Shown here: one piece after another, positions 8,581 through 17,540 of the stretch | How positions within the stretch are numbered: the first letter of the stretch is position 1 | How the letters are laid out: every line of letters begins with the position of its first letter | Notes under the pieces: generated by a model | Databases searched by the model: none | What the model saw: the letters and a program-made list of their open reading frames with translations, nothing else | What the model was told of the DNA's origin: nothing | Program-made: the position numbers and the translations under genes | Source: an uncultured Ignavibacteria bacterium | GTDB lineage: Bacteria; Bacteroidota; Ignavibacteria; Ignavibacteriales; Ignavibacteriaceae | Length of the DNA: 40,662 nucleotides | Direction of reading: 5' to 3' | NCBI GenBank assembly: GCA_937996765.1 | Contig: CALKUG010000471.1 | Span: forward strand, 1 to 40,662

Positions 8581-9042
8581 ATGATTACACGGAAACCATA
8601 TACCATAGCTCTTGTTGCACATGACAACAAAAAAAAGGATATGGTGGAATGGGTAAAATTTAACAGGGGAACACTTTCGCAGCATCATTTAATATCCACT
8701 GGTACAACAGGTAAGCTGATTCAAGAATCAACACAATTGCCCGTTAAATCGCTGCACAGCGGTCCTATAGGTGGTGACCAGGAAATTGGAGCCATGATAG
8801 TAAATGATCAGATAGATATTGTAATTTTCTTTTGGGATGGTTTGGATGCTCATCCACACGATCCCGATGTAAAAGCACTCTTACGTTTGACCGTAGTTTG
8901 GAATATTCCAACAGCTTCAAACCGTGCGACAGCAGACATGCTAATTTCTTCAAGTTTATTTGAGGAGGGTTTCGAGAGAGTTGCTCCCGCAATTGAACAA
9001 TATACAAGCGGTAGAGCAGAAAAATTTGGTTTTAATCATTGA
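8581..9042 (+). CDS. mgsA: Methylglyoxal synthase
   Basis: 153 residues, against 152 in E. coli MgsA. It converts dihydroxyacetone phosphate to methylglyoxal and phosphate in the cytosol, a glycolytic bypass used when phosphate is low or sugar phosphates build up. Family motifs are intact: ALVAHD (His14), STGTTG (39-44), SGPIGGDQEIG with catalytic Asp66, and HPHDPDVKALLRL, where His93 and Asp96 match E. coli His98 and Asp101. The usual DPL is DGL here. The ATG at 8581 follows AAGGA at a normal distance; that site is also the right arm of a tiny CCTT/AAGG hairpin (8562-8573), which may be chance. It is the first gene of a tight run with a sensor kinase 16 nt downstream. Confidence 0.96.
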   Translation: MITRKPYTIALVAHDNKKKDMVEWVKFNRGTLSQHHLISTGTTGKLIQESTQLPVKSLHSGPIGGDQEIGAMIVNDQIDIVIFFWDGLDAHPHDPDVKALLRLTVVWNIPTASNRATADMLISSSLFEEGFERVAPAIEQYTSGRAEKFGFNH

Positions 9043-9058
9043 AAGGTGACTGAATCCT

Positions 9059-12000
9059 ATGAAGAGACTTTTTCCTTTCATAGTTACTTTTACCCTCGCT
9101 TTTTCAGCATTACTTTTTCCTCAACGATTTTTAGTTCAACATTATGACGAACAATACGGTTTAACCACTGATTTAACAAAGGCGTTTGTAACAGACTCTG
9201 AAGGCTTTCTTTGGATCGCCTCGGATGATGGGCTTTTGCGGTTCGATGGTTTAGAATATACCTCGTTTAGAGCAGGACTCCCTTCACAACTCGTAAAGTT
9301 TTTGCTTAAAAGGCAGAATAATGACCTTATTGCAGTTACCGATTTGGGAATTCTTCGTGTTTCATTTACCCCCGACACAACTATTTATACCCCATTAATA
9401 CAGGGTGCCTCGTCTAAAACTGACACAACCGTTTGGTATCCACGCTCAGCTTATGAAACAACACAAGGAGTAATTTGGATATCCGAACCCACCGGAGTTG
9501 TAAGATACGAAAATGGTAAACTGACGCGCTATGCGTTTCCTGAGAAAGACATTTCCTATAATTTCCTTCGTTCTTTTCAGTTATTTGAGAACCAACAGGG
9601 TAGACTTTTTGCACTTTCTTACTCAGGTGGTCTCTTTGTTTACGATCAAGCGGGAGAGAGATTTACCGAGATTTCACTTTCGCAAAGTATATCCCAAGTG
9701 GCCTCAGTTATTATTGGCTCCGACAACACAATTTATATTGGTGCCTCTGAGGGGGTATTTGCAATGAGAATTGTTGACGATGCTATTCAATCCTTCGACC
9801 GCATATCCGAAGTAAGAGAGGTTTCCTCACTGGCATTTTTTGGAAATAAAATTGCGGTAGGTAGCTGGGTAAACGGGATGTATCTATTAGATATTGCAAC
9901 AAATAGCAGTGTTGTAGTTTCAGATTTCCCCACACAAAAAATTAATGCATTATTTGTAGATACTTACAAGAATATTTGGGTGAGTACGGATAACGGCGTT
10001 TCGTTACTGAGAGAAAATTTTTTTAATCAGCCTTTTCCCAATTATCTCAAATCTTATATACATGGTATTGATGAGTATAAAGGGAAATTTTATGTTACCG
10101 ATGGCGAAAAGATTGTTGTATTAACCGATTCAAACGGTGCGTTTACCTATAACCATCTTGTAAACCGCACCTCTAATCACATTTTGCAAGTGCGGGCAAC
10201 CAAAAACGGGTTGTGGTTCTCCAACAGTAAGGGGATAGTGGCATTTAGAAATGCAAACGGTAATGAAACTTTGTATGATCTTTCGGGCAGAGGATTTGCA
10301 ATTCTTTACATGAGTGTAGATAAAAATGAGAATATTTGGATAACTCAAGAAGACCGTCTTGGTTTGATGCGAATTACCGAAACCGGAGTGCAACAGGTTT
10401 ATGACCAAAATCAAGGAGTTGAATCTAAAATTAATGTTGTGCGCCAAAAAAATGATGGAACTATTCTTGCCGCTGGTAGGGGTAACACAACCTATCTCTA
10501 CAGTTTTAACCAAAGCACAAATACCTTTACCAATATAAGCAAGCCGTTACCTCATAAAGAGATTACCGGGTTTGAAGTTCATGATTTTGCGTACGACGAA
10601 AAAGGTAATATTTGGCTTGCTACATCACATGGGCTGTTTAAACAAAATGCTCAGACAATTGAAGAAGTTCCCCTTGGTACAAGAGACGGGGTTCCGATTC
10701 GCTCTGTTGTAGTAGATAGAAAGGGCGCCCTTTGGCTTGGCACAACTGTTGGCTTGTGGCGTTATGACGGTGTGGCCGTTTCGATGTTCACCCAATCTGA
10801 TGGATTACCCAGCAAAACCATAACAGCAAGATCGTTGAGAATTGATTACAAAAACAGACTTTGGTTTGGTACATCAAAAGGAGTGGGAGTTTTAGAACTG
10901 CATGGTGATTTTTTAACCACCCCGACTCCGTATTTATACTTCGTTAAATCTAATGATGAGCCTGTAAAGCAATCTACTTTGCTAAACTACAAAGTAGAGC
11001 GAGGTTCATTAATAGAGTTTACTTTTATATCTCCTGTTTTTCCAGGGAATTCAGTTTTCTATCAAGTGCGTATTCCGGGTGTTCGAAATACATGGAGCCA
11101 AGCTGTTAAAGAGAATAGATTTTCGATAGCAGATTTGCCCGCGGGTGAATACACTATCGAAGTACGTGCTATGCAGCAAGGAAATTACTCCTGGAGCAAA
11201 CCTCTAAAAATTAACTTGGTTGTAATCCCCCACTGGTATGAGCAATGGTGGGCGATACTCATTTATATGATTGTGTTTTTTGCAATTATCAGATACACAG
11301 CTAATCTCCATAATAAAAAACTTATTAAAGAAAAGGCGAGATTAGAAGCAATAATTGACGATAGAACTCGAGAAATTCGCTATAAAAACAAAGAACTTGA
11401 AGATAGAAATCTGCAAATTGAACAGATTAATGAAGAACAAGCCAAACTCCTGCAAGAGTTAAAAGATTTGAATGCTACAAAAGACAAATTCTTCTCGATT
11501 ATATCTCATGATCTAAAAAATCCTTTTACAGCTTTAATGGGATTCGCTGAAATCCTTAGTAACGATTACGATGACTTTACTGACGATGAACGCAGAGAAA
11601 TGATTTTTCACATTTTCCTCTCTGCAAAAAGAGAATACTCGTTGCTTGAGAATTTACTGCTTTGGTCTCGTGCTCAAAGAGGAATTGTAAAAGCCGAACC
11701 CGAAAATCTCTCTCTTTCGCACATAGTCTCAGAGACTTTAGCCTTGTTAACAAACCAAGCGAATAACAAACAAATTGAGTTTGTTCAGGGTTATGATGAC
11801 CGGATTCATATCTATGCAGATAAGCCGACAATTACAACTGTTATCAGAAATCTTGTTTCAAACGCCATTAAATTCACTCCCGAAAAAGGAGTAATAAGAA
11901 TTCTTGCGAGTGCTCAGGAGAACTCTGTTACCATTCAGATTGAGGACACCGGCATTGGTATTGGTCCTAATGACTTGGCGAAGTTGTTCAGAATTGACGT

Positions 12001-12217
12001 TCACCACACCACAGAAGGCACCAATAAGGAAAAAGGAACCGGACTCGGACTTATTCTTTGCAAAGAGTTTGTTGAACTCAATCACGGAAGCATTTCGGTA
12101 ACCAGTAAAATTGGAGAGGGTAGTCGATTTACCATAGTTCTACCCCAAGGGAATAAGCCAGAAACACAAAATAAAAGTGTTGAACAAGAAATAATTAACA
12201 AAGAAACAAGTAATTAG
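9059..12217 (+). CDS. Propeller-type (reg_prop) sensor histidine kinase
   Basis: 1,052 residues. A signal peptide (about 1-20) precedes a large extracytoplasmic region of two-component-regulator-propeller repeats (IWVSTDNGVSLL, IWLATSHGLFK, LWLGTTVGLWRYDG, LWFGTSKGVGVL) up to about 625. A Y_Y_Y-like beta domain (about 640-720) ends near the single transmembrane helix at about 730-750. A coiled coil (750-810) leads to the HisKA domain with His817 in SHDLKNPF. The ATPase has the N box (NLVSNAIKF, about 931), DTGIGI (about 962) and GTGLGLILCKEF. No receiver or AraC domain is fused, unlike Bacteroides hybrid regulators, so a separate response regulator is needed. GAAAGGTGA lies before the ATG. 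The stop codon is immediately followed by the ATG of the next gene. The ligand is unknown. Confidence 0.92.
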   Translation: MKRLFPFIVTFTLAFSALLFPQRFLVQHYDEQYGLTTDLTKAFVTDSEGFLWIASDDGLLRFDGLEYTSFRAGLPSQLVKFLLKRQNNDLIAVTDLGILRVSFTPDTTIYTPLIQGASSKTDTTVWYPRSAYETTQGVIWISEPTGVVRYENGKLTRYAFPEKDISYNFLRSFQLFENQQGRLFALSYSGGLFVYDQAGERFTEISLSQSISQVASVIIGSDNTIYIGASEGVFAMRIVDDAIQSFDRISEVREVSSLAFFGNKIAVGSWVNGMYLLDIATNSSVVVSDFPTQKINALFVDTYKNIWVSTDNGVSLLRENFFNQPFPNYLKSYIHGIDEYKGKFYVTDGEKIVVLTDSNGAFTYNHLVNRTSNHILQVRATKNGLWFSNSKGIVAFRNANGNETLYDLSGRGFAILYMSVDKNENIWITQEDRLGLMRITETGVQQVYDQNQGVESKINVVRQKNDGTILAAGRGNTTYLYSFNQSTNTFTNISKPLPHKEITGFEVHDFAYDEKGNIWLATSHGLFKQNAQTIEEVPLGTRDGVPIRSVVVDRKGALWLGTTVGLWRYDGVAVSMFTQSDGLPSKTITARSLRIDYKNRLWFGTSKGVGVLELHGDFLTTPTPYLYFVKSNDEPVKQSTLLNYKVERGSLIEFTFISPVFPGNSVFYQVRIPGVRNTWSQAVKENRFSIADLPAGEYTIEVRAMQQGNYSWSKPLKINLVVIPHWYEQWWAILIYMIVFFAIIRYTANLHNKKLIKEKARLEAIIDDRTREIRYKNKELEDRNLQIEQINEEQAKLLQELKDLNATKDKFFSIISHDLKNPFTALMGFAEILSNDYDDFTDDERREMIFHIFLSAKREYSLLENLLLWSRAQRGIVKAEPENLSLSHIVSETLALLTNQANNKQIEFVQGYDDRIHIYADKPTITTVIRNLVSNAIKFTPEKGVIRILASAQENSVTIQIEDTGIGIGPNDLAKLFRIDVHHTTEGTNKEKGTGLGLILCKEFVELNHGSISVTSKIGEGSRFTIVLPQGNKPETQNKSVEQEIINKETSN

Positions 12218-13180
12218 ATGAAACAAATTCCAATTAAAAATTCTGATTTAACCACCTCTGCTATTGGCTACGGATGTATGCGCATAGGGGGTAGTTGGGA
12301 TGAGAACCCGGTATCATCAGAGCAATATTCAACTGCAGATAAAGCATTAAACACAGCTATAGAACAAGGTATAACATTATTTGACCACGCCGATATTTAT
12401 TGCCGTGGTAAAGCTGAAACTGTTTTTGGAAAGTGGTTAAGTGAAAACCCCGGAATGCGGGAGTCAATGGTTCTTCAAACAAAATGTGGGATAAGACCTA
12501 CTTGGGATGGAAATGGGCAATATGTTGGACGTTATGACTTTTCGTATGAGCATATCATTTCTTCGGTAGAACGTTCTTTGAAACGGTTGCAGACAGATAG
12601 ATTAGAAATTTTATTACTTCACAGGCACGATGTGCTTATGGAGGGTGAAGAAGTTGCACGCGCATTTGAAGAATTGAAACAAAGTGGAAAAGTTCGTTTT
12701 TTTGGAGTTAGTAACCATAATGCGGCTTCAATGCAATTGTTACAAAGTTATTTACCTTTTAAACTTGTGGCAAATCAACTTGAGTTTAATTTGATTCATA
12801 ACACGCTTATAGATCAAGCGGTTACTTCAAATATTTCTCCAAACTTTGAGAATCAGCGTTCAGAAGGAACTCTCGAATACTGCACAATGAATGCTGTAAC
12901 GGTACAAGCATGGTCGCCAATTGCAAAAGGAGCCCTTAAACCCGAAGGTGAAAATTCAGAATTATTTAATGCGGTTCAAGAAATTGCGAATGAATATAGT
13001 ACTACTCCCGAAGCAATAATGGTTGCGTGGATTCTACGACATCCTTCTAAAATACAACCGATTGTAGGGTCAATCACGCCCGAAAGAATTGTTGCAGCCG
13101 CCAAAGGTGCTGCCATTGATTTAACCCGGGAACAATGGTACAAACTATTTACCGCTGCGAGAAAGAAGCCTTTACCCTAA
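12218..13180 (+). CDS. Aldo/keto reductase
   Basis: 320 residues of the aldo/keto reductase TIM-barrel family, closest in pattern to the YdhF-like group. Visible are the N-terminal GYGCMRIGG, the catalytic Asp/Tyr segment DHADIYCRGKAE, the catalytic Lys in LQTKCGI, the His in LLLHRHD, and GKVRFFGVSNHN. NADPH is the expected cofactor. The ATG directly follows the kinase TAG with no gap, so translational coupling is likely. Some AKRs reduce methylglyoxal to acetol, and the upstream mgsA makes that a reasonable but unproved substrate here. Confidence 0.92.
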   Translation: MKQIPIKNSDLTTSAIGYGCMRIGGSWDENPVSSEQYSTADKALNTAIEQGITLFDHADIYCRGKAETVFGKWLSENPGMRESMVLQTKCGIRPTWDGNGQYVGRYDFSYEHIISSVERSLKRLQTDRLEILLLHRHDVLMEGEEVARAFEELKQSGKVRFFGVSNHNAASMQLLQSYLPFKLVANQLEFNLIHNTLIDQAVTSNISPNFENQRSEGTLEYCTMNAVTVQAWSPIAKGALKPEGENSELFNAVQEIANEYSTTPEAIMVAWILRHPSKIQPIVGSITPERIVAAAKGAAIDLTREQWYKLFTAARKKPLP

Positions 13181-13183
13181 ACT

Positions 13184-13834
13184 ATGGCAAAAAGATTTGA
13201 TACAGTTTTTTGGGATTGGAACGGAACATTGTTGGATGATTTGCGGTACTCTGTATCAATAATTAACACGTTGTTAGAAGAACACTCGCTGCCTCTACTA
13301 AATACGGAATCGTATCAAGATGTATTTAAGTTCCCTGTTCAAGAGTATTATCGCAGTATCGGGTTACCTGCAGATGAACCTGAATTTTCGGTGGTGGGTA
13401 AAGTTTTTATTGATAGATACAACCAAAACCGCGAACGTTGCGAGGTTTTTGAGGATGCGCTTTTATTAGTGAAAGCATTAAAAGAACACGGGATAAAGCA
13501 GTATGTAATATCGGCGTATTCTGAGGACAGTCTAATTTCGCTAATGAAACAAAAAAACGTACACCACTATTTTGACGGAATAGCGGGATTAGATAATATT
13601 TATGCACACAGTAAACTTGAGCGTGGATTGCGGTTAATAGAGTCGGAAAATATTGTAACTGAAAAAGCTGTTATGATAGGCGATACCGAGCATGATGTTG
13701 AAGTTGCTCATGCCTTGGGTTGCTCGGCAGTAACTATTTCATGGGGACACCAATCATCAAAAAGACTTTTGACTGTAAACAAATCCGAGCATAAGCAAAC
13801 CTTTTCTGAGCTTAAAGAATATTTACTCTCGTAG
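13184..13834 (+). CDS. HAD-family hydrolase (phosphoglycolate phosphatase-like)
   Basis: 216 residues. HAD motif I is DWNGTLLDD near residues 11-19 (Asp11 nucleophile, with Asn in place of the more common Asp-Gly pairing), motif II is the Ser in YVISAYSE, and motif IV is MIGDTEHDVEVA. A helical cap lies between motifs I and II. The substrate is a small phosphate ester of unknown identity; phosphoglycolate phosphatase and beta-phosphoglucomutase relatives share this layout. It starts 3 nt after the aldo/keto reductase stop and closes the four-gene run. It is convergent with the TetR gene, 13 nt apart, with no clear terminator between. Confidence 0.88.
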   Translation: MAKRFDTVFWDWNGTLLDDLRYSVSIINTLLEEHSLPLLNTESYQDVFKFPVQEYYRSIGLPADEPEFSVVGKVFIDRYNQNRERCEVFEDALLLVKALKEHGIKQYVISAYSEDSLISLMKQKNVHHYFDGIAGLDNIYAHSKLERGLRLIESENIVTEKAVMIGDTEHDVEVAHALGCSAVTISWGHQSSKRLLTVNKSEHKQTFSELKEYLLS

Positions 13835-13847
13835 AGGAACACAGTTC

Positions 13848-14432
13848 TTAAACTCGTTTATTTAGCTCATTTCGTCTCTTTTGAAGAACCTCGTTGGCAA
13901 GCGGATTCCCTAAGTCAGTAAGCATTCTCATTACATCATCTTGGCTTTTAGCCGGTAAAACTTCGTTACAGACCATTGAAGCCAAACCAAAGGTAGAAAC
14001 CCACATCCGTTCGAGCAGAGCAAATTTCTCATCATCAGAAATTATAGTAAATCGAAGATCCACTCGCATTTCTGCTTTTACAAGCTCGATGTAACGGTCA
14101 TGATAACTTTTTGCATTCCCACCTGAAAGGAAAAGACTTCGGAACAATTCTTTTTCGTTCCCGGCAAAAAGTACAAATCCAATTCCCAAGTTCAAAAATG
14201 CACGCGTGGTATAATTTACCGTCAAATAAGTGAGCATCGTAGAAAAAGCTTGGTCGAGCAAAGCGGTTTTAAGTTCATCAATGTTTGCAAAACAACTGTA
14301 AACGGGTGCCGTAGAAGACTGTAACTGTTTGGCTATTGTTCGCGCGCTAACTCCTTGAATTCCTTCGTGTTTCAGTACCTGGAGTGAAGCCTCGAGAACT
14401 ACCTCTTTTGTAAAAGTTGTTTTGGGTGGCAT
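13848..14432 (-). CDS. TetR-family transcriptional regulator
   Basis: 194 residues from the ATG at 14432, chosen because AAGGT lies just upstream and because the extra 20 residues of the longer frame are hydrophobic and atypical. The N-terminal helix-turn-helix is clear: TKEVVLEASLQVLKHEGIQGVSARTIAKQLQSSTAPVY, followed by the usual FANIDELKTALLD. The C-terminal ligand domain is unassigned. The spacer upstream (14433-14781) separates it from the divergent carboxyltransferase gene and carries two dyads that could be its operators. Its targets are unknown. Confidence 0.9.
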   Translation of the reverse strand: MPPKTTFTKEVVLEASLQVLKHEGIQGVSARTIAKQLQSSTAPVYSCFANIDELKTALLDQAFSTMLTYLTVNYTTRAFLNLGIGFVLFAGNEKELFRSLFLSGGNAKSYHDRYIELVKAEMRVDLRFTIISDDEKFALLERMWVSTFGLASMVCNEVLPAKSQDDVMRMLTDLGNPLANEVLQKRRNELNKRV

Positions 14433-14481
14433 ATTGACCTTACGATTATTATATAACAGTGTAAATATAAAAAGACAGAAT

Positions 14482-14516
14482 GACTTGAACAATCATTTTG
14501 ATGAATAATGTCATAA
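14482..14516. promoter_or_regulatory. Nested dyad upstream of tetR, candidate operator
   Basis: ATGAC (14482-14486) and GTCAT (14512-14516) bracket a central ATCA-TTT-TGAT (14494-14504), all sharing one centre. The dyad starts 50 nt upstream of the TetR ATG, where an autoregulatory site would be expected. The match is partial. Confidence 0.3.
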
Positions 14517-14565
14517 AATTTAATATTAAGTGCTTCGAACAAATAATGAACTTAAAAAAAAGATT

Positions 14566-14582
14566 TTGATAAGTATTATCAA
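14566..14582. promoter_or_regulatory. TTGATAA-GTA-TTATCAA palindrome, candidate operator
   Basis: A perfect 7-bp inverted repeat with a 3-nt centre in the tetR/carboxyltransferase spacer. Size and symmetry suit a TetR-type dimer site, but AT-rich sequence makes chance palindromes common. Confidence 0.3.
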
Positions 14583-14781
14583 TATTGGCAAAAGAGAAAT
14601 AAAATGATTTTCACAAATGAGAAAAATTTCTCAATTAGACCAAATTCAAATTTAAAATGCGTAAAAAAGGGAGTAAAACAACCATTTTTAAGGTCTGAAA
14701 CAAGTTAGTTTCCTCTCTCACATTGGCATAAAATATGCTTTAAAAGGGAACCATACCTTAAAATGACAAGGAAAGTTCATA

Positions 14782-16506
14782 ATGAACAAAAAGCTACTGA
14801 TACGAGATACGACCTTACGCGATGGACAGCAATCGCAGTTTGCAACGCGTATGTCGCAAAGCCAAGTTGATAGAGTACTCGATCTTTACAAGGAAGCAAA
14901 TTTTTACGCTACTGAAGTTTGGGGTGGAGCAGTACCAGATTCAGTAATGAGATATTTGAATGAAAATCCTTGGGATCGTCTTGAGAAAATAAAAGCAAAA
15001 ATTGGTGATGCGTCACTATTAACCGCTCTTTCACGCGGAAGAAACTTATTTGGATACAATCCCTATCCTGATTCAGTTATTGAAGGATTTTGTAAAAATT
15101 CCATTGAGTCCGGACTTTCGGTAATGCGTATTTTTGACGCATTAAACGATGTTGACAATATGGTTTCTACCATAAAATTTGTAAAACAATATGGTGGTAT
15201 AGCAGATTGTGCGGTATGTTTTACCGTAGATCCTGTATTCACCACAAAAGAGAAGTTTCTCGGGTTTTTCCAGGGCAAGAAATTCCCGCCTAAAATCTTC
15301 GATGTAAATTATTTTATCGAAAAAGCAGTGCAAATGAGAGATCTTGGCGCAAGCATGATTTCCATTAAGGATATGGCAGGGCTCATTCCTCCGCACATGG
15401 CCGGTCCGATAGTCAAGGGTATAAAAAGTAAGATAAAAGATATTCCGCTCGATTTTCACACACACTGTACACCGGGTTATGGCATTTCTTCGCCGTTGGT
15501 TGCAATGGTAAGTGGTGTTGATATTGTTGATACTGCGATATTCCCATTTGCAGGCGGACCTTCTAATCCACCGTTCGAAATAATTCAAATCTTTGCACAA
15601 AAACTCGGCTTGGATACGGGTGTTAATTTACCTGTTGTGGCAAAAATCCATAGAGAGTTAATTCAAATTCGCCAAGAACTTGATGCTTTCGATCAGTTGA
15701 AAATTATTCCTAAAGAGTTTGACATCACAAATTACACCCTCCCTGCTGAAATAGAAGCTCACTTTGATGGTGCAATTGATGCAGCGAAAAAAGAAGATTA
15801 CGATAGAGTTCAAACCCACTGTTTGGCTATTGAAGCTTACTTCAATTTCCCTGCTCCTGATGAAGATGTTAAAGCTGCTGAAATTCCCGGCGGTATGTAC
15901 ACAAACATGCTTGCTCAGTTAAAAGCAGTAAAACTCGATCACTTGTTCAAACGGGTATTAAAGGCCGTTCCTCAGGTGCGTTTAGATGCAGGTTTAGTTC
16001 CTCTTGTTACCCCTACTTCTCAGATTGTAGGACAGCAAGCTGTAAACTGTATTATCGATGAGAATAATGCGAAGCCATGGTACTCAACAAAGAGTAATAA
16101 CTTTGTAAATTTGGTAAAAGGTAATTATGGTAAAACTCCTTATGAGATTGACCCTGATTTCCGCGAGAAACTTTGCGGTACTCGTGTAGAAACTGCGTAT
16201 GATAATTCAAACTATCAGAAGCAACCAAATGTTGTGCTTAAGCAATACGGAAATGTAACTCTCGCAAGTAACGAAAAAGAAGAATTATTGTTAGAGTTAT
16301 TCCCATCGGTTGCCGAAAACTTCCTCGAAGGTGTTCGCAAGAAAACTTATCAGGAAAAATTAGCAATCGAGCAGTCCATATTAGATGAGCAGGAACGTAT
16401 TGCAGAAGAGAAATTTATGGCTGAGAAAGAAGCATACAACAAGCTCACTCCGGAAGAAAAGTTACAACGCCTCATGGATGGTATGGGTAACTACTGGGGC
16501 TGCTAA
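14782..16506 (+). CDS. Biotin-dependent carboxyltransferase subunit (pyruvate/oxaloacetate type)
   Basis: 574 residues of the DRE-TIM carboxyltransferase family: oxaloacetate decarboxylase alpha, pyruvate carboxylase B subunit or transcarboxylase 5S. RDTTLRDGQQS (8-18) carries the metal and substrate residues. SIKDMAGL has Lys196, the lysine that is carbamylated and binds metal in this family, and DFHTHCTPGYG gives His226 and His228. A conserved C-terminal domain reaches about 470, followed by a charged helical tail ending GNYWGC. There is no C-terminal biotinyl domain with an (A/M)KM motif, so biotin must be carried by another protein. No biotin carboxylase, carrier or membrane subunit is adjacent. 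The direction (carboxylation or decarboxylation) cannot be told. AAGGAAAG precedes the ATG and a strong terminator follows, so it is probably a single-gene transcript. Confidence 0.9.
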   Translation: MNKKLLIRDTTLRDGQQSQFATRMSQSQVDRVLDLYKEANFYATEVWGGAVPDSVMRYLNENPWDRLEKIKAKIGDASLLTALSRGRNLFGYNPYPDSVIEGFCKNSIESGLSVMRIFDALNDVDNMVSTIKFVKQYGGIADCAVCFTVDPVFTTKEKFLGFFQGKKFPPKIFDVNYFIEKAVQMRDLGASMISIKDMAGLIPPHMAGPIVKGIKSKIKDIPLDFHTHCTPGYGISSPLVAMVSGVDIVDTAIFPFAGGPSNPPFEIIQIFAQKLGLDTGVNLPVVAKIHRELIQIRQELDAFDQLKIIPKEFDITNYTLPAEIEAHFDGAIDAAKKEDYDRVQTHCLAIEAYFNFPAPDEDVKAAEIPGGMYTNMLAQLKAVKLDHLFKRVLKAVPQVRLDAGLVPLVTPTSQIVGQQAVNCIIDENNAKPWYSTKSNNFVNLVKGNYGKTPYEIDPDFREKLCGTRVETAYDNSNYQKQPNVVLKQYGNVTLASNEKEELLLELFPSVAENFLEGVRKKTYQEKLAIEQSILDEQERIAEEKFMAEKEAYNKLTPEEKLQRLMDGMGNYWGC

Positions 16507-16536
16507 GCAAATGCTTTTAGTGAGATAAGTTAACTT

Positions 16537-16570
16537 AAACAGGATACCGGGCGGTATCCTGTTTATTTTT
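16537..16570 (+). terminator. Rho-independent terminator
   Basis: A perfect 12-bp stem, AAACAGGATACC (16537-16548) / GGTATCCTGTTT (16553-16564), with loop GGGC and then ATTTTT. It terminates the carboxyltransferase gene. Confidence 0.92.
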
Positions 16571-16589
16571 AAAGAAAAGGATTGAGGAA

Positions 16590-17540
16590 ATGGGCGAAAT
16601 TTCAAAACGACTTCCGATTGTTGATTATTTTTTCCTTACTGTTGGCGCGGCTATAATGGGATTAGGTATTGGAGTCTTTTTAGTTGATGCACAAGTTGTT
16701 CCCGGTGGTGTATCAGGGCTCTCGATGGCGCTGTACTATCTTTCCGCAGGAACTCTCCCTGTGGGTATTATGATTTGGGTTTTGAATATCCCCCTTTATT
16801 TTTGGGGATTAAAAGAACTTGGTAAAACATTTGGTGTACGTACTTTTTACGCATTTACTCTAAACTCATTTTTTATAGATTTTTTTAGAGGCGAATTCCC
16901 CGGATTGAAATATCCTTTTTTGCGACTTCAGGATTCACAAACAATTCAAGAATTGTTAAAAAATGATTTTTTCTTTTTTATTTTTTTAGGAGCTGCCTTT
17001 TTAGGTATGGGGCTTGGAATTATATTTAAGTTCCATGGTACCACCGCAGGTAGTGATATTGTTGCAGCAATTATGAAAAAGAAGTTTGGAATAAAACCCG
17101 GAACTTCAATAATTGTTACAGATTTTTTTGTTATCGCTTTTGCAGGATTTATAATCGATTGGAAAGGGCTTGCCGCTGGTAGCGGACACACTGCACTTTC
17201 ACTTACACTTTTTGCATTATTCCTGTTATTTGTTTCGAGCAAATTGGTTGATATCATTATTGATGGATTTGATTATGCTCGTGCTGTTTATGTTATATCT
17301 GAAGCTGATAAAACAGATAAAATTGCTGAAGTTATTATGCACGATTTGAGCAGAGGCGCAACTGCCCTTAAGGCAAGAGGTCTTTATATGAATAAGGATA
17401 GAGAAATTCTCTATACCATCATTACCATTAAAGAGGTGCCAACGCTTATGGAGAAAATTAAGGAAATTGACCCCAATGCTTTTGTGATAATAAATGATGT
17501 TTACGAAGTTATGGGCGAGGGCTTTAGAAGAAGAATTTAA
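16590..17540 (+). CDS. YitT-family membrane protein (DUF161 + DUF2179)
   Basis: 316 residues. The N-terminal half has several hydrophobic helices with the family motif VVPGGVSGLSMAL and the repeat GTTAGSDIVAAIMKKKFG (two DUF161-like halves). The last ~90 residues (AVYVISEADKTDKIAEVIMH, LSRGATALKARGLY, VIINDVYEVMGEGF) are a cytosolic DUF2179 domain. The transport substrate or function of this widespread family is not known to me. AAAAGGA lies upstream of the ATG at a suitable distance. The next gene begins on the base after its stop codon. Confidence 0.9.
   Translation: MGEISKRLPIVDYFFLTVGAAIMGLGIGVFLVDAQVVPGGVSGLSMALYYLSAGTLPVGIMIWVLNIPLYFWGLKELGKTFGVRTFYAFTLNSFFIDFFRGEFPGLKYPFLRLQDSQTIQELLKNDFFFFIFLGAAFLGMGLGIIFKFHGTTAGSDIVAAIMKKKFGIKPGTSIIVTDFFVIAFAGFIIDWKGLAAGSGHTALSLTLFALFLLFVSSKLVDIIIDGFDYARAVYVISEADKTDKIAEVIMHDLSRGATALKARGLYMNKDREILYTIITIKEVPTLMEKIKEIDPNAFVIINDVYEVMGEGFRRRI

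Larger units (their letters stand above)
14433..14781. other. AT-rich divergent spacer, 349 nt, no gene seen
   Basis: This holds the promoters of the tetR gene (minus) and the carboxyltransferase gene (plus). I see no open frame with a ribosome binding site, no tRNA and no terminator. It carries two dyads listed separately and AAGGAAAG just before the ATG at 14782. Confidence 0.6.

Noticed and set aside
10130..10513. 127-codon reverse-strand frame inside the sensor kinase gene
   Set aside because: Lies wholly within a well-supported coding region, shows no family motif and has no ribosome binding site.
13835..13847. Terminator between the convergent HAD and TetR genes
   Set aside because: Only 13 bases lie between the stop codons and no stem could be found.
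15142..15600. 152-codon reverse-strand frame inside the carboxyltransferase gene
   Set aside because: Antisense to a strongly conserved domain; Cys/His-rich look comes from the complement of that domain.
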